Positions 9,412-19,780 of a DNA stretch of 64,000 nucleotides are shown here, in pieces. Under the pieces are notes generated by a model. That model searched no databases and was not told where the DNA came from. It saw nothing but the letters and a program-made list of their open reading frames with translations. Within the stretch, counting starts at the first letter, position 1. Every line of letters begins with the position of its first letter. The DNA is taken from assembly GCF_900111735.1 (NCBI RefSeq), contig NZ_FOHW01000003.1, forward strand, positions 129,983 through 193,982. The letters are read 5' to 3'. Position numbers and translations under genes: made by a program. The DNA comes from Pseudomonas graminis (lineage in GTDB: Bacteria > Pseudomonadota > Gammaproteobacteria > Pseudomonadales > Pseudomonadaceae).

Positions 9412-9683
9412 GCGTCTGCCTGGGGGCAGACGTTTCGCCTTCGGCGAGTTACTTGGAAAAGCACCCCAAGTAACCAAGGGTGCTTGCTCCTGGTTGGGTT
9501 CCTCCTGCGTCGGAATACCCTCACTCCGACGACGCTCCGTGGGCCCGCGCCGAACGGACATCCATGTCCTGACGGCGCTCTCGCCGCATCCATGCGGCTC
9601 GGCCCACTCCGCGTCGTCTGCGTTCAGCCTGCACCCAAGTCGCGATTGGCGGTGTCTGGACTTTCTGTGTACGAAGATCAAAA
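9412..9683 (+). repeat. Structured dispersed repeat, copy A
   Basis: A ~270-bp element starts at GCGTCTGCCTGGGGGCAGAC and ends at GAAGATCAAAA. It is repeated at 24369-24642 (same strand) and 24923-25195 (opposite strand). It contains nested stems: GTCTGCC/GGCAGAC, GTTACTTGG/CCAAGTAAC, a long-range stem GACGACGC(9528-9535)/GCGTCGTC(9611-9618), and two hairpins with CATCCATG tips. Stems are preserved between copies by compensatory changes. Short open frames inside it are not maintained as genes. Confidence 0.85.
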
Positions 9684-9719
9684 GCAGATCAAAAGCAGAT
9701 CAGAAGCAGATCAGCAGCA
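9676..9719. repeat. Four tandem 11-bp units (GATCAAAAGCA-type)
   Basis: Two perfect GATCAAAAGCA units are followed by GATCAGAAGCA and GATCAGCAGCA, at the 3' edge of structured repeat copy A. This is a short variable-number repeat. Confidence 0.9.
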
Positions 9720-9726
9720 GATCGAC

Positions 9727-9805
9727 AGCTTCCTGGTTGAAGCCGGTCCCACAGGGGTACGCGGTGTTTAGTGGGACTGGCTTTGGCCGGGAAGGCGTCG
9801 GTGGG
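9727..9805. repeat. REP doublet (GAAGCCGGTCCCAC type)
   Basis: Inverted REP units: TTGAAGCCGGTCCCAC on the left and GTGGGACTGGCTTTGGCC on the right, about 30 bp apart. The same unit recurs at 21034-21396, 24828-24897 and 59909-60003. Confidence 0.85.
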
Positions 9806-9907
9806 CACGCTACGAAATTGCCGATCAGCACTTTGATCGAACCCTTGCCCTTAGTTGCCCTCGATATCTGTACGTCCCGTGAACGGGATATGACAGAAGA
9901 GGTGCAT

Positions 9908-10192
9908 ATGGCTACCCAGAACAGTGATCAAACCGTCAACCGCAACGATCCAGCGATTAATCCAGAAACGCCGGACAGTACCCTGGCGCAGAACGATGCG
10001 TTGAGGAACCAGGGCGGGTCGCAGAGCCAGTCCGAGGACGGCGCGCAGAGTCAGGAGAACGATGGCAACCTGACGGGCGAGAACAGTTTCACACCTGATT
10101 TCGAGCCTGAAGAGCATGAGTCTCCGGACACCACCAAAGAGGAACGGCAGACCGGTGAGCTGGATAAGGACATCGATACGGCGGGGGGTTGA
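9908..10192 (+). CDS. Small acidic, probably disordered protein
   Basis: The 94-residue product starts MATQNSDQTVNRNDPAINPE and is rich in Asn, Gln, Glu, Asp and Ser, with almost no hydrophobic residues, so it is probably intrinsically disordered. AGAGG stands 5 bp before the ATG at 9908, which is why I prefer this start over the in-frame ATG at 9890. I recognise no domain. Similar short acidic proteins are common in Pseudomonas and unassigned. It stands alone between a REP doublet and another REP doublet, with no operon partner. Composition and the ribosome-binding site support a real gene; function is unknown. Confidence 0.6.
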   Translation: MATQNSDQTVNRNDPAINPETPDSTLAQNDALRNQGGSQSQSEDGAQSQENDGNLTGENSFTPDFEPEEHESPDTTKEERQTGELDKDIDTAGG

Positions 10193-10226
10193 GGTGATTC
10201 TCTGAATGCTTGCCTGATCCCACCCG

Positions 10227-10305
10227 AGCCGGCTTGCTGGCGAATGCCGAGTGTCAGCCGACCGTTTCATAACTGAACTGACGCGTTCGCCAGCAAGCCG
10301 GCTCC
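10227..10305. repeat. REP doublet (AGCCGGCTTGCTGGCGAA type)
   Basis: AGCCGGCTTGCTGGCGAA on the left and TTCGCCAGCAAGCCGGCT on the right are perfect 18-bp inverted copies about 40 bp apart. This is a typical Pseudomonas REP doublet between convergently or independently transcribed genes. Confidence 0.9.
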
Positions 10306-10473
10306 TTGTCAGGTGGAGCGCAGCCATTCCCGCACATCCACAACCTTGTGCCGTCGCCATCCGCTCACTCTCGCGGATCTTTCATTGCGTAGCACCCTAA
10401 CAAAACGGCACCATCACGCCTTCGTCTGCGCCCGCAGACCTGCCTGAAGTTCATCCCCGGAGCGTTGTCGATA

Positions 10474-11868
10474 ATGGTCCAGCCCGCCACTCAGGATGCC
10501 CCGCGCGTCGGTAATAAGCTCACGCCCCGCGAATTTCGCGGCATGGCGGCGATTCTGATGTCCATCGCCTTGGCGACCCTCGACACCGCCATCGCCAACA
10601 CTGCCCTCCCCGCCATCGCGGCTGATTTGCACGCCTCGCCGGCAGCGTCGGTATGGATAATCAACGCTTACCAGCTCGCCGCCGTCGCCACGCTGTTGCC
10701 GTTCGCGGCGTTGGGGGGTGTGCTTGGCCATCGCAAGGTGTATCTGGGCGGGCTGATTCTTTTCGTGGTGTCTTCGGCACTGTGTGCGCTGTCCTGGTCA
10801 TTGCCCACGCTGACCATCGCCCGCGTCCTGCAGGGCATCGGTGCCAGCGCGATCATGAGCGTCAACGCCGCGCTGATCGGCTCGATCTTCCCCCACGAAC
10901 GGCTCGGCCGCGGGCTGGGCATGAATGCGCTGGTGGTGGGCACCTCGTTCTCCATCGGTCCGACGGTTGCCTCACTGGTGTTGTCGGTGGCGAGCTGGCC
11001 GTGGCTGTTCGCAATCAACCTGCCCATCGGCCTGTTTGCCCTCGTGTTCGCCTGGAATTCGCTGCCCGCCACCCGCCTTGGCAGTCTGACCTTCGACCGC
11101 TTCACTGCGGTGCTCAACGTCATCACCTTTGGCGCGCTGATCTTTGCCCTGAGTCAGGCGGCGCAACTGGGCTCCATGACCAGCGTGCTGATCGCCCTGG
11201 CGGTTTTTCTGGTGGGCGGCGCATTGATGCTCAAGCGCGAGGCCGGGCACCCTGCGCCGATGTTTCCCCTGGATTTGCTCAAGCGGCCGCTGTTTGCGCT
11301 GTCGGCACTGACGGCGTTCTGTTCGTTCGCCACCCAAGGCCTGGCCTTCGTCTCGCTGCCGTTCTTTTTTGAAAGCACCCTGAGCCGCGACCCGATCCAG
11401 ACCGGGTTTCTGATGACGCCGTGGTCGGTAGTGGTGGCGATGATCGCGCCGTTCGCCGGGCGCCTGTCTGACCGTTACGCCCCTGGGCTGCTGGGCGGGA
11501 TTGGCCTGGCCATGCTCTGCCTGGGAATGATTTCCCTGGCAACCATGCCCGCCGATGCCAGCGTGATGTCCATCATCGCGCGGATGATGCTGTGCGGCAT
11601 CGGCTTCGGTTTCTTCCAGGCGCCGAACCAGAAAGCGTTGATGACCAGCGCGCCGAAGGAACGCTCCAGCGGCGCCAGCGGCACGATTGCAACGGCACGC
11701 CTGATCGGCCAGGCCACGGGCGGGGCGCTGGTGGCCTTGAGTTTCGGCATTTCCAGCACCCACGGCCCCGTGCTGGCCTTGAGCATCGGCGCGGGCTTTG
11801 CCGCAGTGGGGAGTGTCGCAAGCGGTTTGCGTCTGGTGACCAAAAACACCGCCAACCCGCGGGTGTGA
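10474..11868 (+). CDS. MFS transporter, drug:H+ antiporter type
   Basis: The 464-residue multi-pass inner-membrane protein has ~12-14 predicted helices. The helix 1 signature LDTAIANTALPAIAADL and the loop 2-3 motif GHRKVYLGG mark it as a drug:proton antiporter-type major facilitator. GGAG lies 11 bp before the ATG at 10474. A TTG nine bases earlier is in frame but sits too close to that ribosome-binding site. No membrane fusion partner or regulator is adjacent, so it probably exports small molecules across the inner membrane alone. The substrate is unknown. Confidence 0.85.
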   Translation: MVQPATQDAPRVGNKLTPREFRGMAAILMSIALATLDTAIANTALPAIAADLHASPAASVWIINAYQLAAVATLLPFAALGGVLGHRKVYLGGLILFVVSSALCALSWSLPTLTIARVLQGIGASAIMSVNAALIGSIFPHERLGRGLGMNALVVGTSFSIGPTVASLVLSVASWPWLFAINLPIGLFALVFAWNSLPATRLGSLTFDRFTAVLNVITFGALIFALSQAAQLGSMTSVLIALAVFLVGGALMLKREAGHPAPMFPLDLLKRPLFALSALTAFCSFATQGLAFVSLPFFFESTLSRDPIQTGFLMTPWSVVVAMIAPFAGRLSDRYAPGLLGGIGLAMLCLGMISLATMPADASVMSIIARMMLCGIGFGFFQAPNQKALMTSAPKERSSGASGTIATARLIGQATGGALVALSFGISSTHGPVLALSIGAGFAAVGSVASGLRLVTKNTANPRV

Positions 11869-11888
11869 AGTGCAGGCCTTCTGCACCT

Positions 11889-11977
11889 TGTAGGAGAGAG
11901 CTTGCTCGCGATCGCGGTGTGTCAGTTGATTCACCTGTAACTGGCACGCCCTGATCGCGAGCAAGCTCACTCCTACA
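11889..11977. repeat. REP doublet (TGTAGGAG–AGCTTGCTCGCGA type)
   Basis: TGTAGGAGAGAGCTTGCTCG and its inverted partner CGAGCAAGCTCACTCCTACA flank a ~45-bp spacer downstream of the MFS gene. The 260-bp gap also holds about 150 bp up to the next gene in which I see no clear element. Confidence 0.9.
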
Positions 11978-12137
11978 GGATGACCGGCAGTTGCGCCGGG
12001 GCAGCGCCGGGCCAGGGCAGGATCAGGCAATCATCGCGTAGGACTGGGTGATCGGTTTGGCGCGCAGGGTTCCTACCATGGGGGACTTCAAGCATCGACC
12101 ATCGATCAACGGCTTCGGCCCCGAGAGGAAACCCACA

Positions 12138-12971
12138 ATGAGCACATCAAAAACCCTGTTCATCACCGGTGTCAGCAGCGGCTTCGGTCAAGCGCTGGCG
12201 CAACAGGCGCTGGCGGCGGGTCATACGGTGATCGGCACCCTGCGCAATGAAGACGCCGTGCAGGCATTTCAAGCCCAGGCACCCGGTCGCGCCCACGGCG
12301 TGCTGCTGGACGTCACTGATTTCGACGCCATCGACCGCGTGGTGGCCGAGGTCGACAACGCGTTCGGGCCCATCGACGTGCTGGTCAACAACGCCGGCTA
12401 TGGTCACGAAGGCATTCTGGAAGAGTCGCCGCTGGAGGACTTGCGTCGGCAGTTCGACGTCAACGTGTTCGGCGCGGTGGCGATTATCAAGGCCTTCGTG
12501 CCGCTGTTCCGTCAGCGCCGCCGCGGGCACATCCTCAACGTCACCTCCATGGGCGGCTTCATCACGATGCCGGGGATTTCCTACTACCACGGCAGCAAGT
12601 TCGCCCTGGAAGGCATTTCGGAATCCCTGAGCAAAGAGCTGAAGCCTTTCAATGTGTTTGTCACGGCGGTGGCGCCGGGTTCGTTTCGCACGGACTGGGC
12701 CGGCCGCTCGATGCAGCGTACGGCGCGGCAGATTACCGAATACGACGCCAGCTTCGACCCGATCCGCAAGGCCCGCGAAGAGCGCAGTGGGAAGCAGCCG
12801 GGGGATCCGGTCAAGGCTGCCGACGCGATGCTCAAACTGATCGACAGCCCCAACCCGCCGGCGCATCTGTTGCTGGGCAGCGATGCGTTGAAGCTGGTGC
12901 GGGAGAAGCTCGCGCAGCTGGAGGCTGAGTTTGCGGAATGGGAAGAAGTGTCGCGGTCGACGGATGGGTGA
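12138..12971 (+). CDS. Short-chain dehydrogenase/reductase
   Basis: The 277-residue classical SDR carries the NAD(P)-binding TGVSSGFG motif at residues ~11-18, NNAG near residue 90, and the YYHGSK catalytic Tyr-Lys pair near residue 155. AGAGGAAA stands 7 bp upstream of the ATG at 12138; the open frame upstream of it is not SDR-like. The G-F-G variant and long C-terminal part resemble the 'oxidoreductase' SDRs that sit beside efflux or regulator genes in pseudomonads. No substrate can be assigned, and neither neighbour suggests a pathway. Confidence 0.85.
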   Translation: MSTSKTLFITGVSSGFGQALAQQALAAGHTVIGTLRNEDAVQAFQAQAPGRAHGVLLDVTDFDAIDRVVAEVDNAFGPIDVLVNNAGYGHEGILEESPLEDLRRQFDVNVFGAVAIIKAFVPLFRQRRRGHILNVTSMGGFITMPGISYYHGSKFALEGISESLSKELKPFNVFVTAVAPGSFRTDWAGRSMQRTARQITEYDASFDPIRKAREERSGKQPGDPVKAADAMLKLIDSPNPPAHLLLGSDALKLVREKLAQLEAEFAEWEEVSRSTDG

Positions 12972-13032
12972 GTGAGGACTCATTCGGTCGCGTGTGCTGA
13001 TACGCTGATATTTCAGCCGCCACCGCAACACG

Positions 13033-13122
13033 TGTAGGAGCGCGCTTGCCCGCGAAATGGCCGATACACGATGCATGTGTGTCGTCTGTACCCAAGCCTT
13101 CGCGGGCAAGCGCGCTCCTACA
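13033..13122. repeat. REP doublet (TGTAGGAGCGCGCTTGCCCGCGA type)
   Basis: TGTAGGAGCGCGCTTGCCCG and CGGGCAAGCGCGCTCCTACA are perfect inverted 20-bp arms around a ~50-bp spacer. It lies between the convergent SDR and GntR genes and may act as a bidirectional terminator or gyrase site. Confidence 0.9.
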
Positions 13123-13173
13123 GGGTGCGCGTCAGCCAACAAGAGTGACGTCTGGTCCGACAACAGACCTCAG

Positions 13174-13935
13174 CTACACCCCACCGCGGCTGAATATCCG
13201 GATCACTTCATCCAGATGCTCCGCCATCGCCTGCCTCGCGGCTTCTGCATCCCGGTTTTGCAGGGCGTCGAGGATCAGGCGGTGTTCGTGCTCGGAGCGG
13301 AACGGCATGTCGTCGGAGGTGTAGTGCGCCTGCAAGCGCTGGAACATGCTGCCGTACTGATGCCCGAGCAGGTGCTTGATCATCAGCGCATAGGCCGGAT
13401 TGCCCGAGGCCTGGGCGATGCGAATGTGGAACAGGCGATCGCCGGGGTGGGTGTGGGAATGCTCGCGGTTGTCCCGGGCGTTGCGTTCGAAGGCCTCGCG
13501 GATCGCGTCGAGTTCTTCATCGCTGGCGTTTTGCGCGGCAAGCGCCGCCGCTTCCGGTTCGATCAGCCGACGCGCCTGAAGCAGGGCAAACGGCGGAATC
13601 TCCGCGCTGAAATCCACCTCGATGCCCAGCTCCGGGTCGACGTCCTTCCACTGATCCCGGGTGACCTGGGTCATCACCGGTTCATCGGACAGCTTCTGCC
13701 CCGGCGGTTCGCAGACCAGCACGCCATTACCGACGCGCACATCCACCAGCCCGATCACCTCCAGCGCGATCATCGCCTCGCGCACCGACGCCCGGCTCAC
13801 CCCCAGCATCTTGGCCAGTTCACGTTCGGCCGGCAGGCGGCTGCCCGGCGGAAATTCACCGCTGTCGATCAACGCGCGCAGCTGATCGGCGATCTGGCGA
13901 TAAAGTCTCTGGTTATCAATTACTTGGATTGGCAT
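13174..13935 (-). CDS. FadR-subfamily GntR regulator, probable fucose-locus regulator
   Basis: The 253-residue protein has an N-terminal winged helix-turn-helix (residues ~8-75, with SRLPAERELAKMLGVSRASVREA, typical GntR) and a C-terminal FCD helical domain. The FCD metal ligands are visible as the Asp and His of HPGDRLFHIRIAQ, plus later His residues in SEHEHRLI and AEHLDEV. FCD regulators bind sugar acids or organic acids and usually repress an adjacent operon. Here the divergent neighbour is the L-fucose degradation cluster, so control of that operon by a pathway intermediate is the natural inference. A perfect inverted repeat (14017-14035) lies between the two start codons. Confidence 0.88.
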   Translation of the reverse strand: MPIQVIDNQRLYRQIADQLRALIDSGEFPPGSRLPAERELAKMLGVSRASVREAMIALEVIGLVDVRVGNGVLVCEPPGQKLSDEPVMTQVTRDQWKDVDPELGIEVDFSAEIPPFALLQARRLIEPEAAALAAQNASDEELDAIREAFERNARDNREHSHTHPGDRLFHIRIAQASGNPAYALMIKHLLGHQYGSMFQRLQAHYTSDDMPFRSEHEHRLILDALQNRDAEAARQAMAEHLDEVIRIFSRGGV

Positions 13936-14016
13936 CGGGCATCGGCTCGGAAATTTTCAGCGCACTGGATCGACAAATGGCCTTGTTGCGGTCAAAGACA
14001 AGTGCTAAAAACAGGA

Positions 14017-14035
14017 CCAATGGCCTGACCATTGG
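14017..14035. promoter_or_regulatory. Inverted repeat, candidate GntR operator
   Basis: CCAATGG, a 5-bp spacer and CCATTGG form a perfect 7-bp inverted repeat in the 247-bp divergent region between the GntR gene and the first fucose gene. Its TGG...CCA core resembles the short palindromes bound by FadR-type regulators. Assignment to this regulator is inference. Confidence 0.5.
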
Positions 14036-14182
14036 AGCGCTGCAGTGAGCGGAGCATAGCAAAACCCAACGGGGTTCGGCGTGTTTCAGACCCAACTCGA
14101 TGCGCTGCACTGGTTCGATCAACAGACCTCGAAAGCCCCGTACGCAGACAGGTCGTCTCAACAATAAAAACAAGGGATCAAC

Positions 14183-14923
14183 ATGGACCTCACCGGTAAG
14201 CGAGTGCTCATCACAGCCGCCGCCCAGGGCATCGGTCAAGCCAGCGTCCAGGCGTATCTCAAAGCCGGCGCGGAAGTCTTCGCCGTCGACATCAACGGTG
14301 CAGCGCTGGACCACCTCCAAGGCGTGCAGAAACGTGTGCTCGACGTCACCGATCACGCCGCCATCGAACGGCTGGCCGCCGAAGTAGGCGCGCTGGACGT
14401 GCTGTTCAACTGCGCAGGCGTGGTGCACAGCGGCAATATCCTCGAATGCTCCGAAGACGACTGGCGCTTCGCCTTCGATCTCAACGTCACTGCGATGTAC
14501 AAGATGATCCGCGCGTTTCTGCCGGCGATGCTGGCCAACGGCGGCGGCTCGATCATCAACATGTCGTCGGTCGCCTCGGCCATCAAGGGCGTGCCCAACC
14601 GCTTCGCCTACTGCGCGAGCAAGGCCGCCGTCATCGGCATCACCCGCTCGGTCGCCGCCGACTTTGTCGGGCAGAACATCCGCTGCAACTGCATATGCCC
14701 CGGCACCGTGGAATCCCCTTCCCTGCGTCAGCGCGTAGCCGATCAGGCGGCGCGCGAGGGCCGTGAGGAGGCCGAGGTGTACGCGGCGTTCGAAGCGCGC
14801 CAGCCCATGGGACGCCTGGGCACGCCCGAGGAAATTGCCCAATTGGCGCTGTACCTCGGTTCGTCCGCCAGCGGTTTTACCACCGGCACTGCGCAGATCA
14901 TCGACGGTGGCTGGAGCAATTGA
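14183..14923 (+). CDS. SDR, probable 2-keto-3-deoxy-L-fuconate dehydrogenase
   Basis: The 246-residue classical SDR has AAAQGIGQ near residue 12, the NCAGVV segment near 76, and the YCASK catalytic motif near 150, ending in the DGGWSN tail seen in DHRS6-like enzymes. Members beside fuconate dehydratases oxidise 2-keto-3-deoxy-L-fuconate to 2,4-diketo-3-deoxy-L-fuconate with NAD. AAGGGATC precedes the ATG by 4-5 bp. It is the first gene of the fucose operon, 65 bp before the hydrolase that would cleave its product. Substrate assignment rests on the whole gene set rather than on specific residues. Confidence 0.82.
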   Translation: MDLTGKRVLITAAAQGIGQASVQAYLKAGAEVFAVDINGAALDHLQGVQKRVLDVTDHAAIERLAAEVGALDVLFNCAGVVHSGNILECSEDDWRFAFDLNVTAMYKMIRAFLPAMLANGGGSIINMSSVASAIKGVPNRFAYCASKAAVIGITRSVAADFVGQNIRCNCICPGTVESPSLRQRVADQAAREGREEAEVYAAFEARQPMGRLGTPEEIAQLALYLGSSASGFTTGTAQIIDGGWSN

Positions 14924-14988
14924 GCCCGCCGCCCATCCCGCGTATTCGTTACACCGAACTCTGATCAATCACCTTTAGAGGACACCCC

Positions 14989-15834
14989 ATGAAATTGCTG
15001 CGTTACGGCGAACCCGGTCAAGAACGCCCTGGCCTGCTGGACAGCGACGGCCGCATTCGCGATCTCACCGATCTCATCGGTGACCTGTCGGGCACCGCGC
15101 TGAGCCCGGAAAGCATCGCGCACTTGCAGTCCCAAGACGTCAACAGCCTGCCGCTGGTGGAAGGCAGTCCGCGTATCGGCCCTTGCGTCGGCCAGATCGG
15201 CAAGTTCATCTGCATCGGCCTCAACTACGCCGACCACGCCGCTGAAACCGGCGCGGACATTCCTAAAGAGCCGATCATTTTCAACAAGTGGACCAGCGCC
15301 ATCGTCGGCCCCAACGACAATGTGGAAATCCCGCGCAATTCGAAGAAGACCGACTGGGAAGTCGAGCTGGGCGTGGTCATCGGCAAGGGCGGTCGTTACA
15401 TCGACGAGGCCGATGCGCTGGAACATGTGGCGGGTTATTGCGTGATCAATGACGTCTCCGAGCGTGAATTCCAGCTCGAACGCGGCGGCACCTGGGACAA
15501 GGGCAAGGGTTGCGACACCTTCGGGCCGATCGGTCCGTGGCTGGTGACCCGCGATGAAATCGTCGACCCGCACCAGCTCAACCTGTGGCTGGAAGTCGAC
15601 GGCAAGCGCTACCAGAACGGCAACACGCGAACGATGATTTTTCAGATCCCCAAACTGGTCAGCTACCTGAGCCAGTTCATGAGCCTGCAACCGGGCGACG
15701 TGATTTCCACCGGCACGCCGCCGGGCGTGGGCCTCGGCATCAAGCCGGAGCCAGTGTTCCTGCGCGCCGGCCAGACCATGCGTCTGGGGATTGAAGGGTT
15801 GGGTGAACAGCAGCAGCTTACTGTCGACGCATGA
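14989..15834 (+). CDS. FAH-family hydrolase, probable 2,4-diketo-3-deoxy-L-fuconate hydrolase
   Basis: The 281-residue member of the fumarylacetoacetate hydrolase family has the core metal-binding pattern: IGLNYADHAAE with the conserved His, then WEVELGVVIG with paired Glu, then D-V-S-E-R-E and the GDVISTGTPPGVG loop. These enzymes hydrolyse C–C bonds of diketo acids with a divalent metal. Next to a fuconate dehydratase and a KDF dehydrogenase, the expected reaction is cleavage of 2,4-diketo-3-deoxy-L-fuconate to pyruvate and L-lactate. Automated pipelines often misname this group ureidoglycolate lyase. The gene is followed by a 33-bp inverted-repeat element. Confidence 0.82.
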   Translation: MKLLRYGEPGQERPGLLDSDGRIRDLTDLIGDLSGTALSPESIAHLQSQDVNSLPLVEGSPRIGPCVGQIGKFICIGLNYADHAAETGADIPKEPIIFNKWTSAIVGPNDNVEIPRNSKKTDWEVELGVVIGKGGRYIDEADALEHVAGYCVINDVSEREFQLERGGTWDKGKGCDTFGPIGPWLVTRDEIVDPHQLNLWLEVDGKRYQNGNTRTMIFQIPKLVSYLSQFMSLQPGDVISTGTPPGVGLGIKPEPVFLRAGQTMRLGIEGLGEQQQLTVDA

Positions 15835-15838
15835 CCTA

Positions 15839-16027
15839 TAGGAGTGACCGGTGTGGCGCTCCACCTTGCTCCTACAGGTCATCGGGTCAAAATTCGGGGC
15901 ACACGCAAATCCACTGTAGGAGCAATCGGAGGTTACGACGGTCGCGAAAACTATGGGTCTGGCGCATCCGCGTTGCCTTATCCACAGCGTTCGCGAGCAA
16001 GGTGGAGCGCCACCCCGGTCACTCCTA
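15839..16027. repeat. Inverted-repeat element inside the fucose operon (33-bp arms)
   Basis: The left arm (15839-15871, starting TAGGAGTGACCGG) and right arm (15995-16027) are inverted copies over 33 bp with one mismatch. Between them are further REP-like pieces (CTCCTACAGG, TGTAGGAGCAATCGG). The arms start and end like Pseudomonas REP units but share an extra GTGGCGCTCCACCTTGC core. It fills the 298-bp gap between the hydrolase and the fuconate dehydratase genes. A second perfect 8-bp hairpin (GGATCTCC/GGAGATCC) sits at 16031-16053. Confidence 0.85.
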
Positions 16028-16132
16028 CAAGGATCTCCATCCCGCGGAGATCCATGGGGTAGCAAGTAGACAGATTTTTCCCAAGTTCCAAAGCAAACCG
16101 CGCTGCCCATAACAATGCCAAAGGGACCCGCC

Positions 16133-17410
16133 ATGACCACCATCACCGCCTTGCGCGTTGAAGACATTCGTTTCCCCACGTCGCAATTCCTCGACGGCTC
16201 CGACGCGATGAACCCGGACCCCGATTACTCGGCGGCCTACGTCATCCTTGAAACCGATCACCCCACCCTGCAAGGCCACGGCCTGACCTTCACCATCGGG
16301 CGCGGCAACGAGATCTGTTGTGCCGCGATCAACGCACTGGCCGGCGTGATGGTCGGCTTGAAGCTGGAGTGGATAGCCGAAGACATGGGCCGTTTCTGGC
16401 GCCACGTCACCAGCGACAGCCAGTTACGCTGGATCGGCCCGGACAAGGGCGCGATTCACCTGGCGACCGGCGCCGTGGTCAATGCCACCTGGGACCTGTG
16501 GGCCAAGTCCGAGGGCAAACCGGTGTGGCAACTGGTGGCGGAAATGACCCCGGAGCAACTGGTGCGCTGCATCGATTTCCGCTACATCACCGACTGCCTG
16601 ACACCGGACGAAGCCCTGGCTCTGCTGACCGAGCGCGCCGAGGGCAAGGCGCAACGGCTGCGGACGCTGCTCGCCGACGGTTACCCCTGCTACACCACCT
16701 CGGCGGGCTGGCTGGGCTACCCGGACGACAAGTTGCGCCGACTGTGTCAGGAAGCGGTCGATGGCGGTTTTTCCCACATCAAACTCAAGGTCGGTCGCGA
16801 CCTGCAGGACGACATTCGCCGCGTGCGCATCGCCCGGGAAGTGCTGGGGCCGGATCGCCATCTGATGATCGACGCCAATCAGGTCTGGGAGGTCAAAGAA
16901 GCCATCGACTGGGTCCGCGAGCTGGCGTTCGCCAAGCCCTGGTTCATCGAAGAGCCGACCAGCCCCGACGACGTCGAGGGCCATCGCACGATCCGTCTTG
17001 GCGTCCACCCGGTGAAGGTAGCGACGGGTGAGATGTGCCAGAACCGCATCGTCTTCAAGCAACTGATCATGCGCGGCGCCATCGACGTGGTGCAGATCGA
17101 CGCCTGCCGCCTCGGCGGGGTCAACGAGGTGCTGGCGGTGATGTTGATGGCTGCCAAATACCAGCTGCCGGTCTGTCCCCATGCCGGCGGCGTCGGCCTG
17201 TGCGAGTACGTGCAGCACCTGTCGATGATCGACTTTCTGTGCATCGCCGGCACCCATGAAGGTCGGGTGGTGGAGTACGTCGATCACCTGCATGAGCACT
17301 TTGAAGACCCGTGTGTGATTCGCGATGCGGCGTATCTGCCGCCGGCCGCACCGGGTTTCTCGATTCAGATGAAGGCCGCTTCGCGGGAGCGGTATGCGTA
17401 CGTGAAATGA
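16133..17410 (+). CDS. L-fuconate dehydratase (enolase superfamily)
   Basis: The 425-residue enzyme dehydrates L-fuconate to 2-keto-3-deoxy-L-fuconate. Mandelate racemase-group residues are visible in order: HIKLKVGRD with the catalytic Lys (~residue 220), metal ligands in MIDANQVW, WFIEEPTSPDD and ATGEM, then the catalytic His in CPHAGGVGLCEYVQ. The N-terminal VEDIRFPTSQFLDGSDAMN block is characteristic of fuconate dehydratases. AAGGGA precedes the ATG at 16133, which I prefer to the in-frame ATG at 16115. It lies between two REP-type elements within the fucose operon. Confidence 0.93.
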   Translation: MTTITALRVEDIRFPTSQFLDGSDAMNPDPDYSAAYVILETDHPTLQGHGLTFTIGRGNEICCAAINALAGVMVGLKLEWIAEDMGRFWRHVTSDSQLRWIGPDKGAIHLATGAVVNATWDLWAKSEGKPVWQLVAEMTPEQLVRCIDFRYITDCLTPDEALALLTERAEGKAQRLRTLLADGYPCYTTSAGWLGYPDDKLRRLCQEAVDGGFSHIKLKVGRDLQDDIRRVRIAREVLGPDRHLMIDANQVWEVKEAIDWVRELAFAKPWFIEEPTSPDDVEGHRTIRLGVHPVKVATGEMCQNRIVFKQLIMRGAIDVVQIDACRLGGVNEVLAVMLMAAKYQLPVCPHAGGVGLCEYVQHLSMIDFLCIAGTHEGRVVEYVDHLHEHFEDPCVIRDAAYLPPAAPGFSIQMKAASRERYAYVK

Positions 17411-17421
17411 GCATAAATCTC

Positions 17422-17510
17422 TGTGGGAGCCGGCTTGCTGGCGAATGCGTGCGTTCAGACGCTGCCGGGGCGCCTGGCCCATCGTATTCGCCAGCAAGCC
17501 GGCTCCTGCA
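17422..17510. repeat. REP doublet between dehydratase and lactonase
   Basis: TGTGGGAGCCGGCTTGCTGG and its inverted copy CCAGCAAGCCGGCTCCTGCA flank a 40-50-bp spacer in the 156-bp gap between two co-directional fucose genes. Confidence 0.9.
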
Positions 17511-17566
17511 AATGCGCGCCCGCGCGTAACTTGCGCCAGGCATGAAACGGACGGAGTACAACAACA

Positions 17567-19592
<2,026 letters not shown>

Positions 19593-19603
19593 AGCGCCTC
19601 AAT

Positions 19604-19693
19604 TGTGGGAGCGAGCTGGCTCGCGATTGTGCCGGCCCATTCAACATCACTGGCGGCTGATGTATTGCAATCGCGGGCAAGCGCGCTCCTACA
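19604..19693. repeat. REP doublet before fucP
   Basis: TGTGGGAGCGAGCTGGCTCGCGA and the inverted partner TCGCGGGCAAGCGCGCTCCTACA (less perfect than other pairs) lie in the 188-bp gap between the mutarotase and the permease gene. Confidence 0.85.
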
Positions 19694-19780
19694 GGTCCGT
19701 GGATTGATGCGATCTCGGCATTAACCAGGCACCTGCTTCATCACGCTGCACGCTTGAACAACAACAAAAAGGAGAGCGTT

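Noticed and set aside
9374-9719. Possible CRISPR array from regularly spaced GATC repeats
   Set aside because: Units are 6-11 bp in direct tandem with no unique spacers, and no cas genes are present.
9368-9907. Open frames inside structured repeat A, including a long extension of the small acidic gene
   Set aside because: The same frames recur in copies B and C with frameshifts and different lengths, and base changes follow stem pairing rather than codons. The acidic gene starts at 9908 with its own ribosome-binding site.
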